Assembly (NCBI RefSeq): GCF_014042355.1
Contig: NZ_JACEZU010000001.1
Coordinates: 1 to 64,000 of the forward strand
Direction: 5' to 3'
DNA: 64,000 nt
Source of the DNA: Rugamonas apoptosis
GTDB lineage: Bacteria > Pseudomonadota > Gammaproteobacteria > Burkholderiales > Burkholderiaceae_D
Positions 42,916 through 52,336 of the stretch are shown in pieces. A program made the position numbers and the translations under genes. The stretch's first letter is position 1. The number at the start of each line of letters is the position of its first letter. The notes under the pieces were generated by a model. The model was given only the letters and a program-made list of their open reading frames with translations, was not told where the DNA came from and ran no database searches.

Positions 42916-44601
42916 CTACTGGCTGCGGCGCCGCTCCTTGAGCAGGAAGCGGCCCGGATCGAGCGCCGCCGCCAGCGATGCCTCCATGGGCAAGGGCGTG
43001 TGTTCCAGCTGCGACACCAGGAACTCCGCCATCAGCGGCGCCCAGATCAGGCCGCGCGACGCATAGCCCAGCAAGCCATACAGGCCAGGCAGGCGCGGCA
43101 CATCGCTCAATTGCTCCAGCCGGCCGGCCGACGGATAGTCGGGCAACGGGCCGGCCAGCGGCAACCGGTCCGGCGCCGCGCAGCGGAAGCCGACCCGGCC
43201 CGCCAGCGGCGCGCCGGCCGCCGACACGCCAGCCAGCATATCGGCCAGGCGCGCCAGGTTCTCCTCGTGGCAGGATGGGCGCAGCGCGGGGTCCTCATCC
43301 GTGCCATAGGTGGCGCCGGCGCACACCACGCCGTCCGACGGCGGCGTCACATACCCTTCGCGGCACACCACCAGCGACAGCGCCGGCACCCGGTCCGGCG
43401 TCAAATGCGTGACCTGGCCACGCAAGGCCGACAACGGCAGCTCGGCCGCCTGCGCCAGTCGCGTGGCGCCCGTGCCGTTGGCCAGGATCAGCGTGGGCGC
43501 CTGGGCCAGCAACGCGCCGTCGGCGGCCCGCACCTGCCACTCGCCGTCCACCCGCGCCAGCGTCAGCGCCTCGGCGTGGAACACGCGCCGCAAACGCTCG
43601 CCGCACGCTGCCAGCATGGTCTCGCACAGCGACGACGGACGCGCCCAGCCAGCCTGCTCGAACAGCCAGCCGCCGTGCGGCGTGGCCGAACCGAGCAAGT
43701 CGCTGGCGGCCGGCGCGTCCAGCCAGCGCACGTATTGCGATGGATAGTCGCCCGCTTCCACCACCTCGCGCTGCACGCGCGCGTGATCCGCATCGCGCGC
43801 CAGTTGCAGCACACCGCAGCTGGCGCCCTTGAAGGCCTGGCCCACGCCGCCCATGCGCTGCCATTCGCGCAGTGCGAACAGGTAGGCGGTGCGGGTCAGG
43901 CGGGTGGGAATATTGTCGTCCTTGGACAGCAGCGGCATGAAGATGCCGGCATGGTTGCCCGACGCTTCCTGCGCCGGGCCGTCATGGCGTTCGATCAGCG
44001 CCACCTCCCAGCCGCGCGCGCACAAGCGCTCGCAGAGGGCGGAACCAGCCACCCCGGCGCCGATGACGACGGCGCGCCGCACCGGCTCCGGCGGGGCCGG
44101 CGGCTGCGGACTGCGGCTGGCGTACACGGCGCGAATATCGGGGACGCTGTCCGCTGGCGACTGCGCCGCGACCTCGCAAACGAAGCCGGCGGCCGTCAGC
44201 GCCCACACCAATGCCTCATCGGGTGCCTGCGCCTGCAGCGTGGCGCCCGGCGCGGCCAGGCCGGCCAGCGCGCGGGCCAGCGTGCGCGCCGCTGGCTGCC
44301 CGCCGGCGGCGGCCGGCAGATAAAACGCCTGCACCCGCGCCGCCACCTGCGGCAGCATGGCGTCCAGTGTGCCCACCATCAGGTCGAGCGTGACGCGGCC
44401 GTCATCGAGCACGATGCGATGCGTGCCCGGCATGGGCAGCGACCACAGCGCCCGCAATTGCGGATCGGTGATGTCGGCTGCGGCCGGCGGTTGCGGTGCG
44501 ATGGCGATGTAATGCAGCACGCCGGCATTGGCGGCCCAAGTGGCCATGAAGTGGGCGCCGTCACCGAAATCCGTCGCCAGGACGACATGACGCGCGCTCA
44601 T
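42916..44601 (-). CDS. mnmC: MnmC-type tRNA-modifying FAD oxidoreductase with degenerate methyltransferase half
   Basis: 561 residues against about 660 for E. coli MnmC. The C-terminal FAD oxidoreductase (GAGVAGSAL at 181-189, then normal DAO fold) removes the carboxymethyl group from cmnm5s2U34 of tRNA. The N-terminal half should be the SAM methyltransferase that finishes mnm5s2U. Here it is only about 160 residues: the glycine loop reads DFGDG (11-15) and the catalytic DGFAPAKNP region is replaced by YLPAAAGG (94-101), so methylation is probably lost. It starts by ATGA overlap with tag, with AGGGAG upstream. Cytoplasmic. Confidence 0.85.
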   Translation of the reverse strand: MSARHVVLATDFGDGAHFMATWAANAGVLHYIAIAPQPPAAADITDPQLRALWSLPMPGTHRIVLDDGRVTLDLMVGTLDAMLPQVAARVQAFYLPAAAGGQPAARTLARALAGLAAPGATLQAQAPDEALVWALTAAGFVCEVAAQSPADSVPDIRAVYASRSPQPPAPPEPVRRAVVIGAGVAGSALCERLCARGWEVALIERHDGPAQEASGNHAGIFMPLLSKDDNIPTRLTRTAYLFALREWQRMGGVGQAFKGASCGVLQLARDADHARVQREVVEAGDYPSQYVRWLDAPAASDLLGSATPHGGWLFEQAGWARPSSLCETMLAACGERLRRVFHAEALTLARVDGEWQVRAADGALLAQAPTLILANGTGATRLAQAAELPLSALRGQVTHLTPDRVPALSLVVCREGYVTPPSDGVVCAGATYGTDEDPALRPSCHEENLARLADMLAGVSAAGAPLAGRVGFRCAAPDRLPLAGPLPDYPSAGRLEQLSDVPRLPGLYGLLGYASRGLIWAPLMAEFLVSQLEHTPLPMEASLAAALDPGRFLLKERRRSQ

Positions 44602-45161
44602 GCCCGCTGCTCCCTGTGACGGAAACAGGAAGGATCGTGGTCGTCCACCATGCCGATGCCCTGCATGTAGGCGTACACGATGGTCGAGCCGACGAACTTG
44701 AAGCCGCGCTTGGCCAGGTCTTTGGAAATGCGGTCGGACAGGGCCGTCTTGCTGGGCCGTGGCTGTTCGGCGTTGACGATGGGCTGGCCATCCACGTAGT
44801 CCCACAGCAGCTGGTCGAGCGAGCCGCCCGCTTCGCGCAGGCGCAAATAGGCGCGCGCGTTACTGATGGCGGCCGCCACTTTCAGGCGGTTGCGTACGAT
44901 GCCGGGGTCGGCCAGCAAAGCGGCCACCTTGGCATCATCATAAGCGGCGATCTTCGCGGCATCCCAGCCATCGAACGCGGCCCGGTAGCTGTCGCGCTTA
45001 TTGAGGATGGTTTCCCAGCTCAATCCCGCCTGCGCCCCTTCCAGGTTCAACATCTCGAACAGGCGCAGCTCGTCGTGGCAAGGCACGCCCCACTCGTGGT
45101 CGTGGTAATCGAGATAGCGGGGATTGGCCGGATTGGCCCAGCGACAGCGGGTAAGAGTCAT
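44598..45161 (-). CDS. tag: DNA-3-methyladenine glycosylase I
   Basis: 187 residues from ATG 45161, the usual Tag length. The N-terminal CRWANPANPRYLDYHDHEWG and the central LNLEGAQAGLSWETILNKRD (with catalytic Glu) are the family signatures. Zinc ligands are Cys and two His (HDHEWG..., CFRH at the C-terminus). It excises 3-methyladenine from alkylated DNA. It overlaps mnmC by 4 bases, an operon of DNA repair and tRNA modification also seen in relatives. No regulator is visible. Confidence 0.94.
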   Translation of the reverse strand: MTLTRCRWANPANPRYLDYHDHEWGVPCHDELRLFEMLNLEGAQAGLSWETILNKRDSYRAAFDGWDAAKIAAYDDAKVAALLADPGIVRNRLKVAAAISNARAYLRLREAGGSLDQLLWDYVDGQPIVNAEQPRPSKTALSDRISKDLAKRGFKFVGSTIVYAYMQGIGMVDDHDPSCFRHREQRA

Positions 45162-45223
45162 GGCGGCGAATTGAGGCACGGAAGGCGGACAGTATAATTT
45201 ATTCGCGCCTTCCCATACCGGCA

Positions 45224-45268
45224 CCGGATCAAGCCGGGCGCCAGCGCCGGATCAAACGGGCGCCAGCG
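45224..45268. repeat. two tandem 22/23-bp repeats
   Basis: CCGGATCAAGCCGGGCGCCA (plus GCG) at 45224-45246 is repeated with one base deleted and one changed at 45247-45268. It lies between the tag start and the binding-protein stop. Probably a recent slippage duplication. Confidence 0.7.
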
Positions 45269-45278
45269 CCGGACGGTA

Positions 45279-46142
45279 TTACTTGCCGGCGTTTTTCAGC
45301 TCGCGCTTCAAGCTGTCGCTCATGGGGAACTTGAACGTCGGCGTGAGGAACCATTTGCTGTAAATCTTGGTGAATTCACCGGACGCGCTCAGCTTCGCCA
45401 ACGTGGCGTCAACCACCTGCTGCAGCGGCTTGTTATCCTTGCGCAGCATGATGGCGATCGGGTCGCTCGACAGCGATTCCTTCAGCAGCACAAAGCCTTT
45501 CGCATCGTGCACGGACGCCAGTTGCGCCAGCTGCACATCATCATGCACGAACGCGTCGACCTTCTTTTGCTGCAGCGCGCCGAACGATTCCACGTTGTCG
45601 TGCGATTTGACGAACTGGATGTGCAGACCCTTTTCCAGATCGGCCTTGGCCAGCAGCGGCGCGCCGGACGCACCCTGGTTGACGATCACGCGCTTGTCTT
45701 TCAGGTCGGCGATGGACTGGATGCCGGAATCGGCACGCACCAGGACCTTGGTGTCGGCGAAGAAGATGGGCGTGGAGAACGCCACTTCCGTCGCGCGCTG
45801 GGGCGTGATCGAAGTCGCGCCGCACTCCAGGTCGACGGAGCCATCCTTCACCTTCGCAATCCGGTCGCTGGACGACACCTGGACATAGTTCACTTTCAGG
45901 TCCGGCTGGCCCAGTTCCTTCTTGATGGCGTCGACCACGGCGCCGCACAAATCGATGGTGTAACCGGCCGGCTTCTTTTGGGCGTCGGCGAACGAAAACG
46001 GCTGCGACGCCTCCCGGTAACCGATCGTGATCGCGCCCGGCTTGCTCAGCTTGATCTGCCCCCCCGCCTCGGCGCTCACCGCGCTGCCCATCACACCCAG
46101 CAGCGCAGCCGCCAATACCACCATTTTATCGTTCCGCATCAT
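45279..46142 (-). CDS. amino-acid ABC transporter periplasmic binding protein (glutamate/aspartate type)
   Basis: 287 residues with a signal peptide (LAAALLGVMGSAVSAEA). Two-lobed type-II binding fold: GYREASQPFSFADAQKKPAG, VDLECGATSITPQRATEVAF, then the second lobe RVIVNQGASGAP. It resembles GltI-like binding proteins of glutamate/aspartate importers. Permease and ATPase genes are not adjacent, so it is an orphan here and must pair with a transporter elsewhere or act as a sensor. Two neighbouring ATGs (46142, 46139) are possible; the second has better spacing to AGGAG. Confidence 0.87.
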   Translation of the reverse strand: MMRNDKMVVLAAALLGVMGSAVSAEAGGQIKLSKPGAITIGYREASQPFSFADAQKKPAGYTIDLCGAVVDAIKKELGQPDLKVNYVQVSSSDRIAKVKDGSVDLECGATSITPQRATEVAFSTPIFFADTKVLVRADSGIQSIADLKDKRVIVNQGASGAPLLAKADLEKGLHIQFVKSHDNVESFGALQQKKVDAFVHDDVQLAQLASVHDAKGFVLLKESLSSDPIAIMLRKDNKPLQQVVDATLAKLSASGEFTKIYSKWFLTPTFKFPMSDSLKRELKNAGK

Positions 46143-46335
46143 CCATCTCCTGTTGTTAGTACGAGGTCAAACACAAGATGACAGCAATCGACGTGCCAGC
46201 ACCGGGCGCACCAATACATTCCTGCAAGCAATTGATTCCATGACTAATTTTCGCCCAAGTCGGCGCGCGTTTCTGAAGAATTGGAAAACTGGACGACAAT
46301 TCGTATGAAAAATGAGACGCCGGTGACGAGGCCGC

Positions 46336-49188
46336 TCAGGTTTCCAGGTCGCTCGACAAGCCCACGCGGCGCCGCTCGCCGTCCAGCACCAGCGGACCGG
46401 CCAGATTGCTTTGCAGGCGCACTTCGCCCTCGGCCACGGCCTGGTCGAGGTTATGCATCAGGCGCGGGAACAGGCCGTCGGGACGGGCGCTGTCCGTGCT
46501 GTACAGCGCGGCCCACGCGTTGCGGCCGGAACGCTTGGCGATGTACAGGCCCTGGTCGGCCAGCTCCACCACCTGCGGCCAGGACAGCAGCCGCGGTTGC
46601 GCCGCCAGGAAGGGATAGCAGGCGAAGCCGATCGAGCAGGTGCGCGCCAGGCGCGTGCCGTCCGGCAGTTCGAAGGCGCGTTCGGCCACGGCGCGGCGCA
46701 TGCGTTCAGCCACCGCGCGCGCCTCGTCGCGATGGGTGGCGCGCGCCAGCACCAGGAATTCCTCGCCGCCCCAGCGCACCAGGTAATCGGACTCGCGGAA
46801 CACTTCGCGCAGCCGTTCCTGCATCTGCACCAGCACCGAGTCGCCGGCAGCGTGGCCATACTGGTCGTTCACTTCCTTGAAGTGGTCCAGGTCGACCATG
46901 AAAAATACCAGATCCTTGGGTGCCTGCAGTTCAAACTCCGTCAGCGCGCGGTGGGCCGGCTGGTCGTAACCGCGCAAGCTCATGGCCACGTCGGCGTCCA
47001 CGTTCTGCAGGAAGAAACGGCGGTTGCGCAAGCCGGTCAACTGGTCCGTCAGGCTCACGTCCTCCAGCGCCTTGTAGGCCCGCTCCAGTTCCAGATTCTT
47101 TTCCAGCAGTTGTTCCTGGGTCGCGCTCAGGGTCTTGAGGGTAGCCGCCACCTGGCGGTAGGCGGCCGCGTTGTCGAGCGCGATGGCGCCATAGGCGCAC
47201 AGCGTGCGGAAGATCAGCCGTTCCCGTTCGCCATAGGCGTGGGCCCGCAAGGACTGCACCGTCATCACGCCCAGCACGCGCTCGCCCACCCGCAGCGGCG
47301 CGAACAGCAGGCTCAAGGTGGGCAAGGTGCCGGGAATCAGGTTGGGGGTGGCCGCGGCGTCGTCGATCTCGATCAGGATTTCACGCCGCTCGCGCACACA
47401 GCGCGCGGAATTGGCGCTCGGCTCGGACAGCGGCACCCGCACATTCGGCAGCGACTGGCCCGCCTCCACGCCGAACACGCAGTCCAACGTCGCGCCGTCC
47501 GGCGCCAGCAGGAACACGGAGAAATGGGTGGCGTCGAGCAGGCCATGCACATGGCGGTCCAGCGCTCCGAACACGGCCGCCGCGTCCAGGTGGGCCGTGA
47601 TCTCCTGGCCGATGGCGCTCAAGTGTTCCAACGTGGCGCTGGTCTGTTGCAGCACCTCGGCCCGTTGCGCCTCGGCCGCCGCCAGTTGGCGGTGGTGCTC
47701 GCCCTCGGTCTGGGCCCGCTCCGTCTGGTATTGCACCTGCATGGCGATGGCGCGGTTGGTGGCCTGCTGGTTGTGTATCCGCTCGCGCGCGGCGCTGGCC
47801 TGCAAGGCGATGTCGTAGGCGCGCGCGTGGTCGCCGGTGGCCGCGTATTCGCGCGCGGCCGCATCCAGCAAGGCGCCGGGCACGATGTAGCCGTCGATGG
47901 TGGCGGCGATGCCCAGCGCCAGCTGCAGGTAATGCAGCATGGCGTTGGCCGCGTTCATCGGTTGCGGATCGGGCAGCGCGTGGCGGGCGTGGATGCGGGC
48001 CAGCACGTCGAGCGCGGCGATCTGGTTGGCCGCGTCGCCATGCTCGCGCGCCAGCGCCAGCGCCGCGTCGGCGGCGGCCAACGCGTCGGCCGGGCGCCCC
48101 AGTTGCGACAAGGCGTGCGCCTGGCCGCGCCGGGCGCTGCTCTGGAAGTCGGCCTGGCACAGCACGTCGCCGCGCTCGGCCAGCCGGCTGAAGCTCTCCA
48201 GCGCGGCCGGGTAATTGCCCAGGTCAAGCGCCAGGTCGCCCTGGTATTCCAGCGCCACCGCGTAGGCGCGCGAACCGGACAGCGGCGCCAGCGTGTGCAG
48301 CGCCTCGCGCAGCAAGTGCTGGGCCGCCTCGCGCTGGCCCAGGTGGCGCAGCGTCTCGCCGGTCTGCATCAGGCACAGGCCCACGCTCAGGGGCCAGCCC
48401 GTGGGGCGCGCCAGATCCAGGCCGCGCTGCATCCATTCCAGCGCCGCTTCGTGCGCGTTCAAGCTGGTGAAGGCGTTGCCGATGTTGGTGGCGACGATGA
48501 TGGCGCGCCGCAGCTGGCCGGTGGCCAGCGTCGCCTCGTAGGCCCGCATCAGGTGGCCGATGGCGCGGCCGAAATCGCAGGCCTGGTAGGCGCAGGTGCC
48601 GAAATAGTCGTGGATCCAGCCGGCGGCGGCCACCGCCTTGCCGTCCAGCGCCCCGTCGAAGCGGCTGGCCCAGGTGGCGTTGGCGCTTTGCCAGTCGGCG
48701 AACACGGCGGTGATGGCGGTGGCCGATTCGATCACGTCCAGCCGCACCGGGTCGCCGCCGGCGCGGGCCGCCGCCGCCGCTTGCGCCAGGCAAGCCCGGA
48801 CCTGGTCCGAGCCGCCGCGGTCGTTGGCGATCCAGGCCAGCAGCCACAGCGCGTCGGCCTGGCCCGCGTGATCGGCCGCCGGCGCCAGCGCGGCCAATGC
48901 GGCACGCGCCAGGCGCTCGGCGCCGTCCAGCTGTCCCCGCAGCCAGGTGGTTTCCGCCTCGATCAGTTGCAGCCGGGCGGCCAACGGCGCCCATTGCGCA
49001 TCGGGCAACTGGCTCAGGCCGACGGCCGCTTCAGCCGACCAGGCGGCCGCGCGCACCGGGTCACGCTGGCGCATATGCCAGGCCAGCCGCACCAGCAGCG
49101 CCAGCCGCGACGCTCCCTGGGCCTCGGACAAGTCCGCTTCCCACTGCGCCAACTCGTGATCGAGCGCAAACATGTCCACCAATTCCAT
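46336..49188 (-). CDS. TPR-GAF-GGDEF diguanylate cyclase
   Basis: 950 residues. Residues 1-470 are tetratricopeptide repeats (Ala/Leu-rich helical pairs such as ALEYQGDLALDLGNYPAALE), then a coiled coil (about 475-520), a GAF domain (about 525-690), a short coil and GGDEF (about 710-905) with active GGEEF (WGGEEFLVLARA). It is soluble and likely makes c-di-GMP in response to a ligand or protein partner. The TPR region suggests it is docked to a specific target. ATG 49188 is assumed; ATG 49173 is an alternative. A c-di-GMP pool also served by the HD-GYP protein and the CHASE-GGDEF protein is likely. Confidence 0.87.
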   Translation of the reverse strand: MELVDMFALDHELAQWEADLSEAQGASRLALLVRLAWHMRQRDPVRAAAWSAEAAVGLSQLPDAQWAPLAARLQLIEAETTWLRGQLDGAERLARAALAALAPAADHAGQADALWLLAWIANDRGGSDQVRACLAQAAAAARAGGDPVRLDVIESATAITAVFADWQSANATWASRFDGALDGKAVAAAGWIHDYFGTCAYQACDFGRAIGHLMRAYEATLATGQLRRAIIVATNIGNAFTSLNAHEAALEWMQRGLDLARPTGWPLSVGLCLMQTGETLRHLGQREAAQHLLREALHTLAPLSGSRAYAVALEYQGDLALDLGNYPAALESFSRLAERGDVLCQADFQSSARRGQAHALSQLGRPADALAAADAALALAREHGDAANQIAALDVLARIHARHALPDPQPMNAANAMLHYLQLALGIAATIDGYIVPGALLDAAAREYAATGDHARAYDIALQASAARERIHNQQATNRAIAMQVQYQTERAQTEGEHHRQLAAAEAQRAEVLQQTSATLEHLSAIGQEITAHLDAAAVFGALDRHVHGLLDATHFSVFLLAPDGATLDCVFGVEAGQSLPNVRVPLSEPSANSARCVRERREILIEIDDAAATPNLIPGTLPTLSLLFAPLRVGERVLGVMTVQSLRAHAYGERERLIFRTLCAYGAIALDNAAAYRQVAATLKTLSATQEQLLEKNLELERAYKALEDVSLTDQLTGLRNRRFFLQNVDADVAMSLRGYDQPAHRALTEFELQAPKDLVFFMVDLDHFKEVNDQYGHAAGDSVLVQMQERLREVFRESDYLVRWGGEEFLVLARATHRDEARAVAERMRRAVAERAFELPDGTRLARTCSIGFACYPFLAAQPRLLSWPQVVELADQGLYIAKRSGRNAWAALYSTDSARPDGLFPRLMHNLDQAVAEGEVRLQSNLAGPLVLDGERRRVGLSSDLET

Positions 49189-49399
49189 CCTTCAACCTGT
49201 TGTGCTCCGCCCCGGATCCCGGTGGCGCAGCGCTATTGCCTTAACGCATGTATGCGTCCGTCAGCATTATTCCACAGTTTGATGGCGGCGCCGCGACCGT
49301 GCCACCGCCACGCCGCAGGCCAACGAGCGGGCCGGTCGCAAGCGCTTGATTCGCAAGCGAAATTTAATTCTGTATGGAAATGAAGATTTACTCTACGAA

Positions 49400-50356
49400 T
49401 TATTGCAGCCAATGCCGGGCCAGCACCACAGTGGCAGAAAATGATAAAAACGACAAGGCCGTCGACACCAGGATGATGCGCGCGATGCGCCCCGTGTCGG
49501 CGCCGAAGCGTTCGGCCAGGATGGCCACGTTGCTGGCACTGGGCAAACACGCCACCAGCACGATCACGACCAGCGCCTGCCGCTCGAGCGGCACCCCCAG
49601 CGCCCGCGCACCCAGGCCCAGGCCCAGCATCAGCAGCGGATGCAGCAGCAGCTTCTTGAAGGCCACCGGCACATAGTCGCGCCAGTGGGTGGCGGCGGCG
49701 CTCGACATCTGCGAGCGGGCCAGCACGGCGCCCATGGTGAACAGGGCCACGGGCGAGGCGGCGTCGGCCAGCAAGCCCACGGTGCGCAGCAGCGGCCCCG
49801 GCAGGGTCAGCCCGGCGGCCGAGGCCAGCGTCCCCAGCGCGATGGCCCACGGCAGCGGGTTACGCACCATGCCGCGCAAAGCGTTGCGCAAGGCATCGCG
49901 GCCATGGCCGCTGCCCACCCGCGACAGGGCGATGCACAGCGAACTGGTGACCACCATGTCGATAGCGATGGTGACGATCACCGGCCCCGACGAGGCCGGT
50001 CCCAGCAGCGCCAGCAGCAGCGGCACCCCCATGAAGCCCGTGTTGGGAAACGCCGCCACCAGCGCGCCGAAGGCGGCGTCGTTCCAGCTGATGCGGTGGC
50101 TGAGGGTGACGGCCACGGTCAGCCCCACCATCAACAGCGCGCCCAGCAGATAGACGCCGGCCACGCCGCCATCGAGCAACTGGGCGATGGGGGTGGCGGC
50201 GCCGAAGCGGAACAGCAGGCACGGCAACGCGAAATACAGCACGAAAGCGTTCAGGCCGGGAATGGCGGCCAGCGGCAGCATGGCGCGCCGGGCGGCCAGG
50301 TAGCCGCACAGCACCAGCGCGAAAAAGGGAAAGGTGACGGACAGGATGGCGAGCAT
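49400..50356 (-). CDS. AEC-family (auxin efflux carrier) transporter
   Basis: 318 residues with ten membrane helices arranged as two five-helix halves. Characteristic LNAFVLYFALPCLLFRFGAA, the helix-breaking AAFPNTGFMGVPLLLALLG and the second-half ACLPSASNVAILAERFGADT match the Mem_trans family. Substrates of this family vary (malonate, malate, amino acids) and cannot be read here. Inner membrane. Located downstream of no obvious operon partner. Confidence 0.88.
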   Translation of the reverse strand: MLAILSVTFPFFALVLCGYLAARRAMLPLAAIPGLNAFVLYFALPCLLFRFGAATPIAQLLDGGVAGVYLLGALLMVGLTVAVTLSHRISWNDAAFGALVAAFPNTGFMGVPLLLALLGPASSGPVIVTIAIDMVVTSSLCIALSRVGSGHGRDALRNALRGMVRNPLPWAIALGTLASAAGLTLPGPLLRTVGLLADAASPVALFTMGAVLARSQMSSAAATHWRDYVPVAFKKLLLHPLLMLGLGLGARALGVPLERQALVVIVLVACLPSASNVAILAERFGADTGRIARIILVSTALSFLSFSATVVLARHWLQ

Positions 50357-50538
50357 GGCCAGCCATTGTAGCCGCCGGCGCCGTTCCCGGTGCGAAACAG
50401 GCCGGCAAGCGCCGGCGCGGCGGCTACAATATATTTGCCATGGACCGGAATAAAGGCCAGGGCCGCTTCGTATACGTCAGTGCAAGTCCGCTCTATCGCG
50501 CCACCGCGCCCCACTTCACCAACAATAAGGAAGCCATC

Positions 50539-50907
50539 ATGCACACCCTCACCCGTTCCACCCTGGCCGCCGTGGCCGCCCTGCTGCTGTCCGGCGCCGC
50601 CCTGGCCGACGACGGCCTGATGAAAAAAGACGGCGTGCTCGTCACCGCCACCGGCATGACCGTGTACACCTTCGACAAGGACGTGGCCGACAGCGGCAAG
50701 AGCGTCTGCAACGGTCCCTGCGCCGAGCTGTGGCCAGCCGTGTCGGCCCCGGCCAGCGTCAGCGCGCCCTACTCCATCGTCACCCGCGACGACGGCGCCA
50801 AGCAACTGGCCTACAAGGGCAAGCCGCTGTATGTGTTCGGCAAGGACGCGCCGGGCCAGCGCAACGGCGACAATTTTAAAACCATCTGGCACGTGGTGAA
50901 GGACTAA
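50539..50907 (+). CDS. exported lipoprotein-type secreted repeat protein (COG4315)
   Basis: 122 residues from ATG 50539 (AAGGAAG upstream). Signal peptide ending in GAALA. The mature part has two copies of the short repeat typical of this family: VTATGMTVYTFDKDVADSGK then CNGPCAELWP, and AYKGKPLYVFGKDAPGQRNG followed by WHVVKD. It is periplasmic, function unknown. The sigma factor gene starts 6 bases downstream and the anti-sigma overlaps that, so this protein is likely part of the same regulon. Confidence 0.82.
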   Translation: MHTLTRSTLAAVAALLLSGAALADDGLMKKDGVLVTATGMTVYTFDKDVADSGKSVCNGPCAELWPAVSAPASVSAPYSIVTRDDGAKQLAYKGKPLYVFGKDAPGQRNGDNFKTIWHVVKD

Positions 50908-50913
50908 GCGCCC

Positions 50914-51420
50914 ATGCACGACGACGGCGCCCGCCTGGTGGCCTGCATCCCGCGCCTGCGCCGCTACGCGCGGGCGCTGCTGGGCGAGCGCGCCGACGCC
51001 GACGACCTGGTGCAGGACACGGTCGCGCGCGGCTGGGACCGGCTAGCCACCTGGCGCCGCGGCGGCGACATGCGGGCCTGGTTGTTCTCCATCATGCATA
51101 ACCTGCATGTGGATCGCTTGCGCCAGCCCGGCCTGCCCACCGTGCCGCTGGACGACGACTCGCCGATGCCAGCCGACCCGGCCCAGCCGTCCGACCGCCT
51201 GGCCGTGCGCGACCTGGACGCGGCGCTCCAGCAGTTACCGCCCGAACAACGGGCCGTGCTGCTGCTGGTGGCGGTGGAGGAACTGAGTTACGAGCAAACG
51301 GCGGCCACGCTGGGCATCCCGCTGGGCACGGTGATGTCGCGCCTGTCGCGCGGGCGCGAACGGCTGCGCCTGCTTATGCTGGGCCAGCCCGTGCCCGCCC
51401 CCCTGAAAGTGATCAAATGA
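50914..51420 (+). CDS. ECF-type sigma factor
   Basis: 168 residues. Region 2 (YARALLGERADADDLVQDTV with WLFSIMHNLHVD, the -10 contact) and region 4 (LPPEQRAVLLLVAVEELSYE and GIPLGTVMSRLSRGRERLRL, a helix-turn-helix for the -35) are intact and there is no region 1 or 3. It directs RNA polymerase to a small regulon and is held inactive by the neighbouring anti-sigma protein. The stop overlaps the anti-sigma start by ATGA. Confidence 0.92.
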   Translation: MHDDGARLVACIPRLRRYARALLGERADADDLVQDTVARGWDRLATWRRGGDMRAWLFSIMHNLHVDRLRQPGLPTVPLDDDSPMPADPAQPSDRLAVRDLDAALQQLPPEQRAVLLLVAVEELSYEQTAATLGIPLGTVMSRLSRGRERLRLLMLGQPVPAPLKVIK

Positions 51421-52319
51421 GCGCACCCGTCGTCGAAGCCGAACTGCAAGCGTGGGTCGATGGCTGCCTGCCGGCCGCCCGCCGCGCGGCCGTGGACGCC
51501 TACCTGGCCCGGCATCCGGACCAGGCGGCCCGCCTGCAGGCCTACCGCCAGCAAAACGCGGCCCTGCGCGCGCGCTACAACCCGGTGCTGGACGAAGCCG
51601 TGCCGGCCGCGCTGGCGGCCCGTCCGCACGGCATACTGTGGCAGGCCGCGCGCGCCGCCCTGGCCGCCAACGGCCCGTGGCGCCACGTGGCCGCGCTGGC
51701 CCTGACGCTGGCCGGCGGCGCGGCCGGCTGGTGGTTGCATGACATACAAGCGGGTGGCGCGGCGGCGCCACCGGCGCTGGCCGGCGCAGCGCGCGCCCAG
51801 CCAACGCCGGCCCGCCCCGGCAGCGCCAGCGGCGGCCCGGCCGCCCAACTGGCGGCGGCTGACGGCCCGCCCACGGCCGAAGGGCAGGCGCTGGCCCGCA
51901 GCGCGGCCGTGGCGCACGCCGTCTACAGCCCGGAACAGCGCCATCCGGTGGAAGTGGGGGCTGACCAGCAACAACATCTGGTGACCTGGCTATCCAAGCG
52001 GCTGGGCGCGCCGCTGCATCCGCCGCAACTGGGGGCGCTGGGTTACACCTTGATCGGGGGACGCTTGTTGCCCGGCCAGAGTGGCCCGGTCGCGCAATTC
52101 ATGTATGACAATGCCGGCGGCAAGCGCCTGACCTTGTACGTGTCGACGGAACAACGCCACAACAACAGCACGGCCTTCCGCTTTGCGCAGGAAGGCCAGG
52201 TCGGAGTGTTCTACTGGATAGACGGGCGCTATGGCTATGCCCTGTCCGGCGCGCTGGACCGCACGGCATTGGCCAGGCTGGCCGACGCCGTGTATGTCCA
52301 GCTGGAGCCGCCCGGCTGA
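51417..52319 (+). CDS. membrane anti-sigma factor
   Basis: 300 residues. Short N-terminal cytosolic domain (AELQAWVDGCLPAARRAAVD, the sigma-binding part of RsiW/FecR-like anti-sigma proteins, without the usual zinc HxxxCxxC), one membrane helix near residues 86-106 (HVAALALTLAGGAAGWWLHD), then a Pro/Ala spacer and a periplasmic domain of about 140 residues (HLVTWLSKRLGAPLHPPQLG, FYWIDGRYGYALSG). The periplasmic domain should sense an envelope signal and release the sigma factor. Coupled to it by ATGA. Confidence 0.82.
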   Translation: MSAPVVEAELQAWVDGCLPAARRAAVDAYLARHPDQAARLQAYRQQNAALRARYNPVLDEAVPAALAARPHGILWQAARAALAANGPWRHVAALALTLAGGAAGWWLHDIQAGGAAAPPALAGAARAQPTPARPGSASGGPAAQLAAADGPPTAEGQALARSAAVAHAVYSPEQRHPVEVGADQQQHLVTWLSKRLGAPLHPPQLGALGYTLIGGRLLPGQSGPVAQFMYDNAGGKRLTLYVSTEQRHNNSTAFRFAQEGQVGVFYWIDGRYGYALSGALDRTALARLADAVYVQLEPPG

Positions 52320-52336
52320 GGGCGGCTCGGACGGCC

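Noticed and set aside
49336..49359. TCGCAAGCG repeats and CAAGCGCTTG palindrome before the GGDEF gene
   Set aside because: Noted, but too short and with no promoter context to call an operator.
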